Source: Parabacteroides sp. AD58
Lineage (GTDB): Bacteria > Bacteroidota > Bacteroidia > Bacteroidales > Tannerellaceae
Direction: 5' to 3'
DNA: 64,000 nt
Assembly (NCBI RefSeq): GCF_023744375.2
Contig: NZ_CP146284.1
Span: forward strand, 2,356,001-2,420,000
Shown: positions 19,376 to 29,389 of the stretch, piece by piece
Numbering within the stretch: position 1 is the first letter of the stretch
Layout of the letters: every line of letters starts with the position of its first letter
The notes under the pieces: generated by a model
Database searches by the model: none
What the model was told of the DNA's origin: nothing
Seen by the model: only the letters and a program-made list of their open reading frames with translations
Position numbers and translations under genes: made by a program

Positions 19376-21082
19376 TTACCATTTATATTCCGGCGAATCG
19401 CCCTGCGGACGAACCGGAGTAGGATTGTTTGTACAGGCTGTATTATAGTTCGTTTCAGTCTGGATGATACAAAGATCCATCCAGTCAGGATGAATATTTC
19501 CCGTATTGGTCGTATATAAATCCTTATTCCAACGCATACCTAATGGATGATTAGTTCCCGGATAACTGCGGATAACCGCTTTATCCAACCGCTTAATATC
19601 AAAGGTCGCAAAGCCTTCGCCCCACAGTTCCACACGGCGCTGCCACCATACTTCATTCTGGAATGAAGTCGCGTAGCTGCTTCCATAAGTTTCATCTTTA
19701 TGCTGCCCGTAAACAAACTGAGGATCACGCGTCTTGGCAAAGTCCGTTAATAAGGCAATACCCCGACCTTCGTTCTGCATACCGGCCGCTTCTGCTTCTA
19801 TCAACTTCATTTCTTCCACCCGCATCATCGGTACAGCTACCACATAAGCCTGATACTGATTATCATGAACACCGCCTTTCGGACGGAACTTGACACACAG
19901 TCCGCCCACCGCTTTTGAGCCAGTAGAACTTGCTGTTGTCAATAATCCTTTGGGTTCATCAGAATAAGCCGACAAAGCTTCTATCGCCTTCTCCTGGTCA
20001 TTGTCCTTATAACCATCAATCGCAAAATCGACAAAACTGTTCTTCCGGAAATCTGTAGCAGGGATCGTCTCATACAAATGTTTGTCAATCCGTTTGGGAG
20101 TTCCATAGTTGGCAGCATAACCGCAGCCCGTACTTGAAATCTCCAGAATCATCTGCGAGCCCCAGCTGCTGTCACCATCATTTGCCAGCACATTCTCATC
20201 AGTATCTTTATAGATTAAACCAAACATCCATGATCCATTAGGCGTATTGAAGCCTGTACTCCGGTCGGTGAACTGTCTCTCATCCATTACAGAATAACCA
20301 GCCTGCGCCAACTTAGCATACTCTTCAGCCTTCGCCCAGTCTTCCATCGTCAGATATGCCCGGGCTTTCAGGCCATAAACAACCGACAAATCAGGTGTAT
20401 AAACATCCGAACGCCGATAATCCTGCAATCTTTCTTCCGCCTTATCCAAATCCGACAGTATTTGTGCCCACATCACTTCATTGGTTGCCCGCGGATTCTT
20501 GGCTAAGGCTTCCAAGCCGGTTGTTTCCAATACCAGAGGAACCGTTTCCGCCATTTTATCCATTGCATAAGACTTCTGTGCAAACATCCGAGCGATATCC
20601 ATATAAAACATAGCACGCATCGCATACGCTATACCCGAACCGACCATCCGTTCACCGTCCGGATTTTCACCGGCCATGGAGATCACAATATTACAACTCT
20701 TGATCCAGCCATAATAATAAGTCCAGGGATATTGCGAAACAGCATACTGTGGACCAAGGCCTACGCCACAAGCATACCAAGTTGTATACCATTCGTTTCC
20801 CTTGTCTTCCAAAGCAATATCCTGTCCCATCACATCCCGCATCAGGAAAAATGACGGATACCCGAAGTCATAAGGATGCTGTTTGCTTTTACTGTATGTA
20901 AATGATCCTGCCAGCGAATTTGTAATTGCCGACACAAAATTCACAAAAGCACCGGGAGCATTGTTCGCCTGATCGATAGTCACATTCGAAGTTTGAGGAT
21001 CTATTTCCTTGATACAGCCACTCAACAGGACTAAACCGGCAGCAGCCCATGTCAATATTTTTACTTTACTTTTCATATTCAT
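19376..21082 (-). CDS. SusD/RagB-family nutrient-binding lipoprotein
   Basis: A roughly 568-residue surface lipoprotein of the SusD family, which binds glycans and forms the lid over a SusC-type outer-membrane transporter. The start used (MNMKSKVKILTWAAAG) gives a signal ending in LLSGC, the lipidation Cys. An upstream extension to 21214 would overlap susC. The TPR-like helical region is visible in GSGIAYAMRAMFYMDIARMF and ARAYLTMEDWAKAEEYAKLA. The C-terminal part carries RVEEMKLIEAEA and VWWQRRVELWGEGF, both SusD-family hallmarks. It follows susC by 14 bp. Because the partner susC is broken and cut off from its promoter, this intact gene may not be expressed or useful. Glycan specificity cannot be read. 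Confidence 0.93.
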   Translation of the reverse strand: MNMKSKVKILTWAAAGLVLLSGCIKEIDPQTSNVTIDQANNAPGAFVNFVSAITNSLAGSFTYSKSKQHPYDFGYPSFFLMRDVMGQDIALEDKGNEWYTTWYACGVGLGPQYAVSQYPWTYYYGWIKSCNIVISMAGENPDGERMVGSGIAYAMRAMFYMDIARMFAQKSYAMDKMAETVPLVLETTGLEALAKNPRATNEVMWAQILSDLDKAEERLQDYRRSDVYTPDLSVVYGLKARAYLTMEDWAKAEEYAKLAQAGYSVMDERQFTDRSTGFNTPNGSWMFGLIYKDTDENVLANDGDSSWGSQMILEISSTGCGYAANYGTPKRIDKHLYETIPATDFRKNSFVDFAIDGYKDNDQEKAIEALSAYSDEPKGLLTTASSTGSKAVGGLCVKFRPKGGVHDNQYQAYVVAVPMMRVEEMKLIEAEAAGMQNEGRGIALLTDFAKTRDPQFVYGQHKDETYGSSYATSFQNEVWWQRRVELWGEGFATFDIKRLDKAVIRSYPGTNHPLGMRWNKDLYTTNTGNIHPDWMDLCIIQTETNYNTACTNNPTPVRPQGDSPEYKW

Positions 21083-21096
21083 TTTAACTTTTGGAT

Positions 21097-24000
21097 TTAG
21101 AATGACAATTGAAGTCCGCCCATGACTGTCCGGACTGGTGAATATACATCCACAGAGGCATTTTCTGAATAAGAATAACGAGGATCTAAACCCCGGCGAG
21201 CAGACCAGAAACAAAGGTTTTCGCCCGAAGCATAAACGCGCAATCTACTGATTCCTAATGCTGACAACCAATTCTTAGGCAACGTATATCCAACCGTAAA
21301 CGACTGGAAGTTCAGATAACTGGCACTTGTCAGCCAACGGGTAGAAGCTGCTGCCGTATACTGATCGCCAAACTGCATTCGAGGAATGGCATTATTCGGT
21401 TTTGCTTCTGTCCAGGCTTTCAAGGCATCCACATGAATGGCACTACCGGCTCCACCGGCATCCGAGATATTCGACATCAGGCCTGCATATTGATTATCAT
21501 AGATCTTTCCTCCCAACTGATAATCGAATGTCAATGAGACATCAAATCCATACAAAGAAAGAGACGTTCCGAAACCTCCATATAAATCGGGGAGCAAACT
21601 TCCCTGCTCATATTTTGTAGCTTTATTGAAATTTGTAGTCGTCGCATCCCGGTTCTTTCCCGGACGATTCGTCACTCCTTCACCCAATTTGCTATCCACA
21701 TAATAAAGGGCTTCTCCCTTCTCATTCACACCGGCATATTCAGCCCGGAATGCATTGTAGATCGATCCGCCTTCTTTATACCAAATACCACCATCGATAA
21801 ATCCACCAAGCTCTGTTGTTTTGGATTTCGGCAATTTCAGAATCTTATCTTTATTATGTGCCAGGTTCACCTGAATACTCCAATCCACATTCTTCGTGCG
21901 GATCAGATTTCCTTGCAAACTCAATTCAACACCCGAGTTCCGAATGTCTCCGATATTCCCATAATAGCCTCGTGAACCGGCTGATTCAGGAACAGAAAGC
22001 CAGAACAGCAAGTCGGTTGTTTTCTTATAATAATAATCGAGAGTACCGGTCAAGCGACTGTTAAACAAGTCGAACTCCACACCCACATTGGTATTGGTAG
22101 TTGTTTCCCACGTGATATCCGGATTACCAATCCGCCAAAAGGAAGCAGACATAGAAGATCCAGAAGACGGTGCCAGCGTATACATATCTGTATAAGCAAA
22201 GTCTTGAATATTGTCATTACCCTGCTGACCAACCGACAACTTTACTTTCAACTGATTGACCCAATCGGCCCGGAAGAAATCTTCTTTATTGATCAGCCAG
22301 GCTCCGCCCACTGACCAGAAATTACCCCAACGATTCTGTTTCGCAAAACGGGAAGATGCGTCCCGACGATAAGATGCCGAAGCAAAATACTTATCATCAT
22401 AACTATATTGGGCATTCGCAAAATAGCCTTCTACATTGTATTCCGTCGTATATGAATTGGAACTGACCGGTTTTGCTGCACCATTGATTTCCGGTATTTC
22501 CGGAGAGAACAAACCTTGCGCATAGGCATACAGATATGTCGTTTTCGTATCATAATACTCATGACCGATCATGACATTAACATGATGTTTACCAAACTCA
22601 TCAAAATAAGTCAATGTCTGCACATGATTCTGACGGATGGTATTGGTCTGTGCCTTATCAATCTGCCCATTCACAGAGACTTTCGGACCATAAAGCGACG
22701 TCTGAAGCCAGGATTCACCCGTATTTCCCCAATCGATTGTACTCGTTGCATTCGCTTTCAGGAAATCGGTCAGGTTCACATCCAGCGTAAATGTGCCATT
22801 CAGTTTGTTTCCTTTCGAAACCGTTTCGTTATAGCGGTTCGCTCCCAAGGGATTACCTGTAGGCGAAAAGGCCCGCTGCGCTCCCGGATAGTTGGTTGTT
22901 GCTACGCCATAATCATATTGCGGATTTCCATGTTCATCGGTACGGATTACCGGATTCCCTTTCTGATCCAACACTCGAACATAGATCGGATAGATAGGAG
23001 CAATACGGGAAGTATAATACATCAGGTTGGTACTGTTGAACGACGTATTCAGATTCGGGTTCGATTCAGTAGTCGAATTGACATATCCTACATTAGCTCC
23101 GATCTTCAGCCATTTCTTGGCTTGATAATCGGCTTTGAAACGGGCCGAAAAGCGCTTGAAGCCTGAGAATTCAATGATACCATCCTCGTTCAGATATCCG
23201 GCACTCGCATAAAACGAGCCTTTATCATTCGCTCCGTTTATACTCACGGTATATTCCTGCCGAAGAGCTGTTCGATAAGCCGCATCCCGCCAGTTGTCAT
23301 TAATCATATAATAGGTTTCCCCGTTGGCTTCGTAGGCACGGCCTAAGGTAGCATTCGGATTTAAACGACCGTCGGTTCCAATCAGTTGCTGTCCGTTTGG
23401 AACAGTATAGATATTATAACCCAGATGATTCAGCATCAAGGTATTGGCATTGACGTTGGCCGTTGCCGCATCCTGTCCCTGAGCCATATAATAGCGGTTG
23501 TACTGAGATTATACCGTTTCATAATACTTGCCCGGATCATCAATCGTCTCATAATCCTGAATGGCACGGCTGTTGGCTCCCCATTTTACATCCACATTTA
23601 CCTGAGCTTTCTTATTGGCTCCACTCTTTGTCGTTACCAGTATGACACCGGCAGCTCCACGGGCTCCATACAAAGCCGCCGAAGCCGCATCTTTCAATAC
23701 GGTAACCGACTCAATATCTTCTTGCGGGATGTTGCTTAATGAAGCACTGTAAGGTGCTCCGTCAACAATAATCAGCGGATCCGTATTCGCATACAAAGAA
23801 GCAATACCTCGAATCTTAATATTTCCCTGACTAGCTCCGGGAGCACCAGAACCTCCGCGAAGTTGCAGACCGGGTGTCGATCCGACTAAAGCGTTTGCCA
23901 CATTGGTTGCCACATGCTTCGACAGAGCTTCGGCATTCACCACCGATGCAGAACCGGTAAAAGCCGACTTCTTCTGCGTTCCGAAAGCGACAACCATCAC

Positions 24001-24321
24001 TTCATCCAGCAACTCGGTGTCTGATTTCAGGACAATTTTTATGATTCCATTCTTGATGGAAACCTCTTGCCCCTCCATTCCGACATAAGAGACTTGCAAT
24101 ACTTTAGCTGAATTTGGTAAGTTTGATATGGTAAACTTACCGTCCATGTCCGTCACCGTACCTTGTGTAGTACCTTTTACCAATACTGAGGCTCCAATAA
24201 TTGGTTCACCTGATTCTTCGGAGATAACAATACCCGAAACAGACTGGTTTTGTGCCCATGCAGATCCTATACTCAAGACAATGCATGTCAATGGCATGAG
24301 TAACCTTTCTTTCATATCCAT
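21097..24321 (-). pseudogene. SusC/RagA TonB-dependent transporter with premature stop
   Basis: An outer-membrane SusC-family glycan transporter interrupted by a single in-frame TAA at 23509-23511 (codon 271). Upstream lie a signal peptide (ending SAWAQ), a carboxypeptidase-like regulatory domain (GTVTDMDGKFTISNLP) and most of the plug (STPGLQLRGGSGAPG, IKIRGIASL, SVLKDAASAALYGARGAAGVILVTTKSG with VTVLKDA). Downstream the same frame continues with no base gained or lost, beginning SQYNRYYMAQGQ. It gives the whole beta-barrel and ends in VYSPVRTVMGGLQLSF. Full read-through length would be 1074 residues, normal for SusC. An internal Met at 23487 could start a fragment, but it would lack the signal peptide. 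An IS element sits 50 bp upstream of the start. A sequencing error at the stop codon cannot be excluded. Confidence 0.88.
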
Positions 24322-24370
24322 TCTCTCTCTAATTAGTTAACACTTATACTCTTGTTATTTTTATATCTTA

Positions 24371-25398
24371 ACCCGTTGGCGGAATTAATTTAAGTTGATA
24401 AATATGAGTAAAAAGTTGTACATGTCGCTGATTTTTAGTAACTTAGTGGTGATTAAAACATTAAGTTCAAACCATCGTATGTACAACCTTTATGCAAAAT
24501 TCGTCAAAATACTTGAGATATGCAAGCAATTCTCTGAAAATCTCGTCAATGATTCGGGTAATGTTCCACGTCGTGGTCCTGTTCCCAAGTTTTCGGATTT
24601 GGAAGTGGTGGCGCTATCCCTGACGGCAGAGACCGAGAGCATTGATAGTGAGAAGTGGTTGTTCGACTATAAATTGCAAGAATACAAGGACAGCATTCCC
24701 AATCTCATATCAAGGAGACAGTTCAATGACCGCAGGAAGAAAACGTCAGGCCTGTGTGAGGAACTGCGCAAGCGGATTGCCATGGAAATGGATGGCGGAG
24801 AGGAACAATTCTTTGTTGACTCCAAGCCGATAGAGGTCTGTAGGGTTGCAAGAGGAAAACGTTGCAAGATGGGGCGTGCCGGCAATTTCTCGCAAGCTCC
24901 CGACTTCGGCTTCTGTGCTTCGCAGAACACGTATTATTTTGGTTATAAGTTACACGCTCTCTGTGGGTTAAGTGGAGTTATCCATTCCTATGATCTGTCA
25001 AAGGCAAGTGTGGCTGACCTCCATTATATGAAGGATGTAAAACATACTTATCACGACTGTAGCATCTATGGTGACAAAGGGTATATTGGAGCTGACGTAC
25101 AGCTTGACTTGTTCGAAACCGCACACATAAGACTGGAGTGTCCGTATCGGCTCAACCAAAAGGATTGGAAACCGACATTCATTCCGTTTGCAAAGGCAAG
25201 AAAGAGGATTGAGACAATATTCTCACAACTTACAGACCAGTTCTTGGTCATCAGGAACTACGCGAAAATAACGAATGGTTTGTTTGCCAGAATCATTGGC
25301 AAAATTAGTGCACTTACCATTCTGCAATACGTAAACTTCATTAACGACAAGCCCATTGGCAGAATTAAGTATGCACTAAATTAATTCCGCCAACAGGT
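24371..25398 (+). mobile_element. IS982-family insertion sequence
   Basis: A complete element of 1028 bp. Terminal inverted repeats of 22 bp lie at 24371-24392 and 25377-25398, beginning ACCYGTTGGCGG and differing at one position. A direct duplication of ATCTTA flanks it (24365-24370 and 25399-25404), the mark of transposition. It contains one transposase gene with all three catalytic residues. The element lies in the 5' untranslated region of the broken susC, in the opposite orientation, between susC and the promoter at 25448-25477. Confidence 0.95.
24479..25384 (+). CDS. IS982-family DDE transposase
   Basis: A 301-residue transposase. The start MYNLYAKFVKILE agrees with the usual beginning of this family; ATG at 24404 would add 25 unconserved residues. 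Catalytic residues are Asp114 in FFVDSKPIEVC, Asp199 in YGDKGYIG and Glu245 in RKRIETIFSQL. The TYYFGYKLHALC block between the first two is typical of IS982 transposases in Bacteroidales. All motifs are intact and there is no frameshift, so the element may still be mobile. Confidence 0.93.
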   Translation: MYNLYAKFVKILEICKQFSENLVNDSGNVPRRGPVPKFSDLEVVALSLTAETESIDSEKWLFDYKLQEYKDSIPNLISRRQFNDRRKKTSGLCEELRKRIAMEMDGGEEQFFVDSKPIEVCRVARGKRCKMGRAGNFSQAPDFGFCASQNTYYFGYKLHALCGLSGVIHSYDLSKASVADLHYMKDVKHTYHDCSIYGDKGYIGADVQLDLFETAHIRLECPYRLNQKDWKPTFIPFAKARKRIETIFSQLTDQFLVIRNYAKITNGLFARIIGKISALTILQYVNFINDKPIGRIKYALN

Positions 25399-25744
25399 AT
25401 CTTACTATATATCCACTCCCAACGATAAAAACAGAGTATGCTTTTTGCAAACATATATATTTTTGAATTAAAAACAATAACAATGCGAATATTTTTTAAA
25501 ATAAAATATTCCTGCCAATATTAAAAAATCATTCAAAAGAAGCGGTTAAAGTTCTGTAATACTCTATTATACATATAATTATAGGAAGATTAAGATAAAA
25601 AATATCCTCTTCTGTGAAAAGATATATTTCCAATTTGCCTTCATCAGACAATCTGATTTATAATTGTTTTAATAACACGTAATATATCAAAGCTAATATT
25701 TATATAAATTAAATTCCTTATTTCTATATCTGAACGAAGGCACA
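25399..25744. other. AT-rich intergenic stretch holding the displaced susC leader
   Basis: After the IS element this stretch contains the second copy of the target duplication (25399-25404), the presumed original susC leader and promoter (25448-25477), and about 260 bp of very AT-rich DNA without an open frame or clear structure up to dyad array 2. Confidence 0.6.
25448..25477 (-). promoter_or_regulatory. Ancestral susCD promoter, cut off by the IS element
   Basis: On the minus strand TTG (25477-25475), 19 bp, then TATGTTTG (25455-25448) match the Bacteroidetes consensus exactly in sequence and spacing. It points toward susC. Without the 1028-bp IS and one target duplication, its start site would be roughly 90 bp from the susC start codon. 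Confidence 0.7.
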
Positions 25745-25844
25745 TTTTTATCGTTCCACAGCTGTGGAACGATCGTATCACCTATGTGGAACGATCGTCT
25801 CACAAGGGTGGAATGATCGTTCCACCTAGGTGAAACGATAAAAA
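25745..25844. repeat. Dyad array 2 (four 22-bp units, family A)
   Basis: Units lie at 25753-25774, 25775-25796, 25797-25818 and 25819-25840, with the form GTTCCAC-N4-GTGGAACGATC. The first unit is a perfect dyad (centre AGCT); the other centres are CTAT, AAGG and CTAG. All four keep CAC-N4-GTG, and GATC separates every pair of units. The borders are TTTTTATC and CGATAAAAA. The bases just outside the left border (AAGGCACA) recur at arrays 1 and 3. It lies between the IS-disrupted susC leader and the exoIII terminator. Confidence 0.9.
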
Positions 25845-25870
25845 AATAAAAGGAAAGACGAATCTTTCCT
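25841..25870 (-). terminator. Terminator of the GH2-exoIII operon
   Basis: On the minus strand AGGAAAGA-ttcg-TCTTTCCT (25870-25851) forms an 8-bp stem with a TTCG tetraloop, followed by TTTATTTTTT. It begins 18 bp after the exodeoxyribonuclease stop codon. Confidence 0.85.
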
Positions 25871-25887
25871 TTTATATATAGCCGTAT

Positions 25888-26643
25888 TTACAAAGCTAAA
25901 GTAACTTCTACCGGGCAATGATCGGAACCGAAGATTTCAGTATGGATTTCAGCGCCGGTCAGTTGTGGTTTTAATCGCTCGGACACTAAGAAATAATCAA
26001 TACGCCAGCCCGCATTCTTCTCACGGGCTTTGAACCGGTAAGACCACCAAGAGTAAATACCTTCGCGGTCGGGATAGAAATAACGGAACGTATCAATAAA
26101 ACCGGCATCCAGCAATGTCTGGAACTTTTCCCTTTCCTGATCGGTAAAGCCGGCATTCATGCGGTTCGTCTTCGGGTTCTTCAAATCGATTTCCCGGTGG
26201 GCTACATTCAAATCACCGCAGACGATCACCGGCTTGTGGGCATCCAGTCTTTTCAGATAAGCCCGAAACTCGTCTTCCCATGTCATCCGATAATCCAATC
26301 GCTTTAATCCATCTTGCGAATTAGGCGTATAGACGGTTATTAAATAAAAGTTCTCCATTTCCAACGTGATGACACGACCTTCCTGATCGTGCTCTTCCAA
26401 GCCCAGTCCATACGTTACCTGAAGCGGCTGATGGCGGGTAAAGATAGCGGTTCCGGAATACCCTTTCTTCTGGGCATAATTCCAAAACGACTGATAGCCG
26501 TCGAACGATAAGTCCAGCTGGCCTTCCTGCATCTTGGTTTCCTGCAGGCAAAAGAAATCTGCATCCAGCGATTTGAAGGCATCGCGGAAACCTTTGTCGC
26601 AACACGCCCGGATTCCATTGACGTTCCAAGAGATAAATTTCAT
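25888..26643 (-). CDS. xth: Exodeoxyribonuclease III
   Basis: A 251-residue exonuclease III/AP endonuclease that nicks DNA at abasic sites and trims 3' ends during base-excision repair. EEP-fold motifs are complete: [13 protein letters not shown] at the start, FCLQETKMQ near 33, the conserved [60 protein letters not shown] and GSDHCPVEV at the end. Length is close to that of E. coli XthA (268). It lies 21 bp after the GH2 gene on the same strand and probably shares its transcript, without an obvious functional link. Confidence 0.96.
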   Translation of the reverse strand: MKFISWNVNGIRACCDKGFRDAFKSLDADFFCLQETKMQEGQLDLSFDGYQSFWNYAQKKGYSGTAIFTRHQPLQVTYGLGLEEHDQEGRVITLEMENFYLITVYTPNSQDGLKRLDYRMTWEDEFRAYLKRLDAHKPVIVCGDLNVAHREIDLKNPKTNRMNAGFTDQEREKFQTLLDAGFIDTFRYFYPDREGIYSWWSYRFKAREKNAGWRIDYFLVSERLKPQLTGAEIHTEIFGSDHCPVEVTLAL

Positions 26644-26664
26644 ATATTCTTATTTAATTGATGA

Positions 26665-29316
26665 TTACTTATTAAATCCTTCCACAACGACCTCGATCTT
26701 ACTTTCGGGCAATTCAGACTGAAAGCTGAATGTTACCGTCTGCTGGTCGCCCGGCATCAAAGTAATGTAATTATCCGAGTAGTGTACCGGAAGGATGCGT
26801 TTACCCGTTTGTTTATCGAATACTTTGATCCGATTGAAGAAACTGATATGAGCATCTCCTGTAAAAACAGTTTTCCCTGTATACATGTTGCCGTCTTTCG
26901 TGAAAGTTGTCTTTATATCAGGTGATGACTTCGGCAGTTCGTGCAGCGTCCGGTAATCTTTTGGCGTGGTTGTCAGCCAGTAAATGTTGCGGGTCAGTTC
27001 TGTTTCCAGTCCGTTCCATAAAGAAAGTTTCAGGAAATAAACACCGCTTACTTCTGATGGAACCGGAACGGCAAAGATATCTTTTACCTGACTCGCTTCG
27101 GCATTTGCCTGAGCAGACTGTTCCCATAGTCTTTTTCCTTCGCGGTTGAAGATTTCAGCCTTTACAGTCAGATTGCTTACGGCTTCTACCGTAGTATTTA
27201 ACAGTTGCACCTGCTTAGTCACCAAATTATAGAAAGGATGAAGCGGTTCGCATCCTTTCTTCGTGCCGTACAACGAAGCATTTACATCAAGATACCAGTC
27301 GTACATTTGTCCGCGTAAGGCTGTCCACGGGTTCTGTGTCTTCCAGATCAGGATTCCCGTGTACCAATCCCACATATGCGAAGCCCAACCTTCCATGAAA
27401 CTGCGGTACTGGTCATAGTTGACCAACTGGGAATATCGGCAATAGTCTTCAATCGTCTGTAATTCTCCGTATCGTTCGAGATGATCTCCATAACCTAAGT
27501 CTTTATGATAAATCCAGTTGGGATTACGAGTCCGACTCTTTCTGGGAAAGGCTTTCAAAGCATCTTCCGGCATGAATGCCCGGAAGCTTTCTACTTCCGG
27601 CGAACCGACAGAACCGGCTTCGGGATTAAACGGATGCGAATGGAAGGTAAAGAACCATTCCGGTTCCTGAATACCGTAAGGACCGTCGCCATTATCCCCT
27701 AAATAATTACGGGTAAATACGGAATCGGTAGAGCAACTGGTAAAATAACGGTTAGGATCGAGCCGGGGTAACATATCGTTCTTCAAAGTTTCGTCGATAT
27801 CTTTTGCCAAAGGCCATTCGTTGGCACCGCACCAAAGGCAAAGACTCGGATGATTACGGATCATCTTAATCTGGTCTTCTGCCATTTGCAAGAATAAGGC
27901 ATGATTATCTGGATATTCCCAGCGACGTTCGCGGGAATCGAGCTTTGTCAAGTCTTCCCAGGCGCCGTTACAGTCGCCGCTTCCCCATAAATCCTGGAAG
28001 ACTAAGATACCATATTTATCACATGCCTGGTAGAACTCTGGGCGTTCGAGCAAGGCACCGCCCCAGACACGGATCATACGTAAGTTCATTTCAGCATGGA
28101 AGCGGACTTCATGGTCGTATCGCTCGGGAGAAAGCCGGAGCAACCAGTCGGAATCAATATAATTTCCGCCCGTGATATAAATCCGTTGTCCGTTGACGTA
28201 AAATTCACGTCCGCCATTCTGTTCATTCTTTCGGGTCTGGATTTCCCGGATACCGAAACGAACCGACTGCTGGTCGCTGACTTGTTGCGAAGCCTGTTCA
28301 ATAAAGGAGAAATGAATCTTTTCCAAAGGCTGCTGTCCGATACCATTCGGCCACCATAGCTTAGGATTACGGATCGTTTCTTTGGGGAAAGAAACAAGCT
28401 TCTTTTCGCCCGGTTCCAAAGAGACCGGAACCCGAAGCTCCTTTCCATTATAAGCAGCAACCGCCGTTCCTTTTTGGACCTGATCAGATACATTCTCCAA
28501 TTCGACAGAGGTTTCCAGATAAGCAGGTTCTTGTTTGCTTGCACTTGGAACCCGGACACCGGGCACTTTTGTTACCACATACGGATGCTGCACCCGGACA
28601 TCTTTGGTAACAGCAATGGAAACTTCATCCCAAATACCCGTATTGCGGTCGCGTACCGGCTGAATCCAATCCCAGCCCGGCGTATATTGCATGGTACAAT
28701 TGCGGGCAATCTGTCCGTCTCCACCTTGTCCTCCATTCGGGTTGCCGACATGATCGGGAGGAAAGACCAAAACAGCCAGGACATTAGATTCCGTCCCTTT
28801 CAGGTAAGGAGTAATGTCATACGACTTCCGCAGGAACATACCTTCGTGCGTAGTGGCATTTACCCGCTTGCCGTTCAGGTAAATTTCAGCTTTATAATTA
28901 ATGCCACGGAAATTCAGCCACGCGTGTTGCCCGGGCTGTAAAGTATCCATGGTAAACGGGCATACAAACCAATAGGTATAAAAGTCCCGTCCGACCTGGT
29001 AAATATCTGGAATCAACTGATTATTCAGTCCGAATTCGGGAGCCGGATAGATCTTGTTCTCGAGTAAAGTGGTTAAAACTGTTCCGGGAACCTTGGCTTT
29101 CATCCACCCGGTTGATTCAAAAGGTTTGGCAGTAAGGCGATTTCCGTCTTCTCCTATTTCACGGACATTCCGCGCATACCAGCCTTCGTGCAAACAAATT
29201 TTACTTCCGGCATCAGGCCGTTGCACCGCTATCGGAGTTTGGGAAAAAGCCGGCAGACAATAAAGTAAAGCCAGCAGCCAACATACATACTTTCGTGTTT
29301 TCATCTGGATATTCAT
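26665..29316 (-). CDS. Secreted GH2-family glycosidase (beta-mannosidase / exo-beta-glucosaminidase-like)
   Basis: An 883-residue glycoside hydrolase family 2 enzyme with a signal peptide ending at PAFSQ. Domain order is the sugar-binding jelly roll (GWMKAKVPGTVL, HAWLNFRGINYKAEIYLNGK), an immunoglobulin-like domain, then the TIM barrel with LRMIRVWGGALLERPEFY. The general acid/base Glu lies in NHPSLCLWCGANEWP. A likely nucleophile region is FNPEAGSVGSPEVESFR. C-terminal beta domains follow. The RVWGG and CGANEW patterns place it with the mannosidase/exo-beta-D-glucosaminidase branch rather than beta-galactosidases. Exact specificity is uncertain. It could serve the adjacent susCD locus, although the IS and exoIII context does not prove a shared polysaccharide utilisation locus. 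Confidence 0.88.
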   Translation of the reverse strand: MNIQMKTRKYVCWLLALLYCLPAFSQTPIAVQRPDAGSKICLHEGWYARNVREIGEDGNRLTAKPFESTGWMKAKVPGTVLTTLLENKIYPAPEFGLNNQLIPDIYQVGRDFYTYWFVCPFTMDTLQPGQHAWLNFRGINYKAEIYLNGKRVNATTHEGMFLRKSYDITPYLKGTESNVLAVLVFPPDHVGNPNGGQGGDGQIARNCTMQYTPGWDWIQPVRDRNTGIWDEVSIAVTKDVRVQHPYVVTKVPGVRVPSASKQEPAYLETSVELENVSDQVQKGTAVAAYNGKELRVPVSLEPGEKKLVSFPKETIRNPKLWWPNGIGQQPLEKIHFSFIEQASQQVSDQQSVRFGIREIQTRKNEQNGGREFYVNGQRIYITGGNYIDSDWLLRLSPERYDHEVRFHAEMNLRMIRVWGGALLERPEFYQACDKYGILVFQDLWGSGDCNGAWEDLTKLDSRERRWEYPDNHALFLQMAEDQIKMIRNHPSLCLWCGANEWPLAKDIDETLKNDMLPRLDPNRYFTSCSTDSVFTRNYLGDNGDGPYGIQEPEWFFTFHSHPFNPEAGSVGSPEVESFRAFMPEDALKAFPRKSRTRNPNWIYHKDLGYGDHLERYGELQTIEDYCRYSQLVNYDQYRSFMEGWASHMWDWYTGILIWKTQNPWTALRGQMYDWYLDVNASLYGTKKGCEPLHPFYNLVTKQVQLLNTTVEAVSNLTVKAEIFNREGKRLWEQSAQANAEASQVKDIFAVPVPSEVSGVYFLKLSLWNGLETELTRNIYWLTTTPKDYRTLHELPKSSPDIKTTFTKDGNMYTGKTVFTGDAHISFFNRIKVFDKQTGKRILPVHYSDNYITLMPGDQQTVTFSFQSELPESKIEVVVEGFNK

Positions 29317-29358
29317 TTATATTCTGGAGTAAAGATAGACATTCTTGCCAAAATTCCG

Positions 29359-29366
29359 TATATTTG
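29359..29366 (+). promoter_or_regulatory. dgt -7 promoter element
   Basis: TATATTTG matches the TAnnTTTG consensus exactly and ends 23 bp before the chosen dgt start at 29390. It argues against the longer reading frame beginning at 29345, which would start upstream of the promoter. Confidence 0.5.
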
Positions 29367-29389
29367 AACTCAATTATAACTATGAAGGT

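Noticed and set aside
23487..23511. Frameshift, or two separate genes, at the susC break
   Set aside because: The reading frame is identical before and after the TAA and the missing part is seven codons. This is a point nonsense change, not an indel or a genuine gene boundary; the downstream piece lacks a signal peptide.
24395..24478. IS transposase starting at TTG 24395 or ATG 24404
   Set aside because: The added residues lie right behind the terminal repeat and do not resemble the usual start of IS982 transposases, which matches MYNLYAKFVKILE at 24479.
25745..25844. Possible CRISPR array
   Set aside because: Units are contiguous 22-bp dyads with only 4 variable bases each. There are no 25-40 bp unique spacers, no leader and no cas genes in the window.
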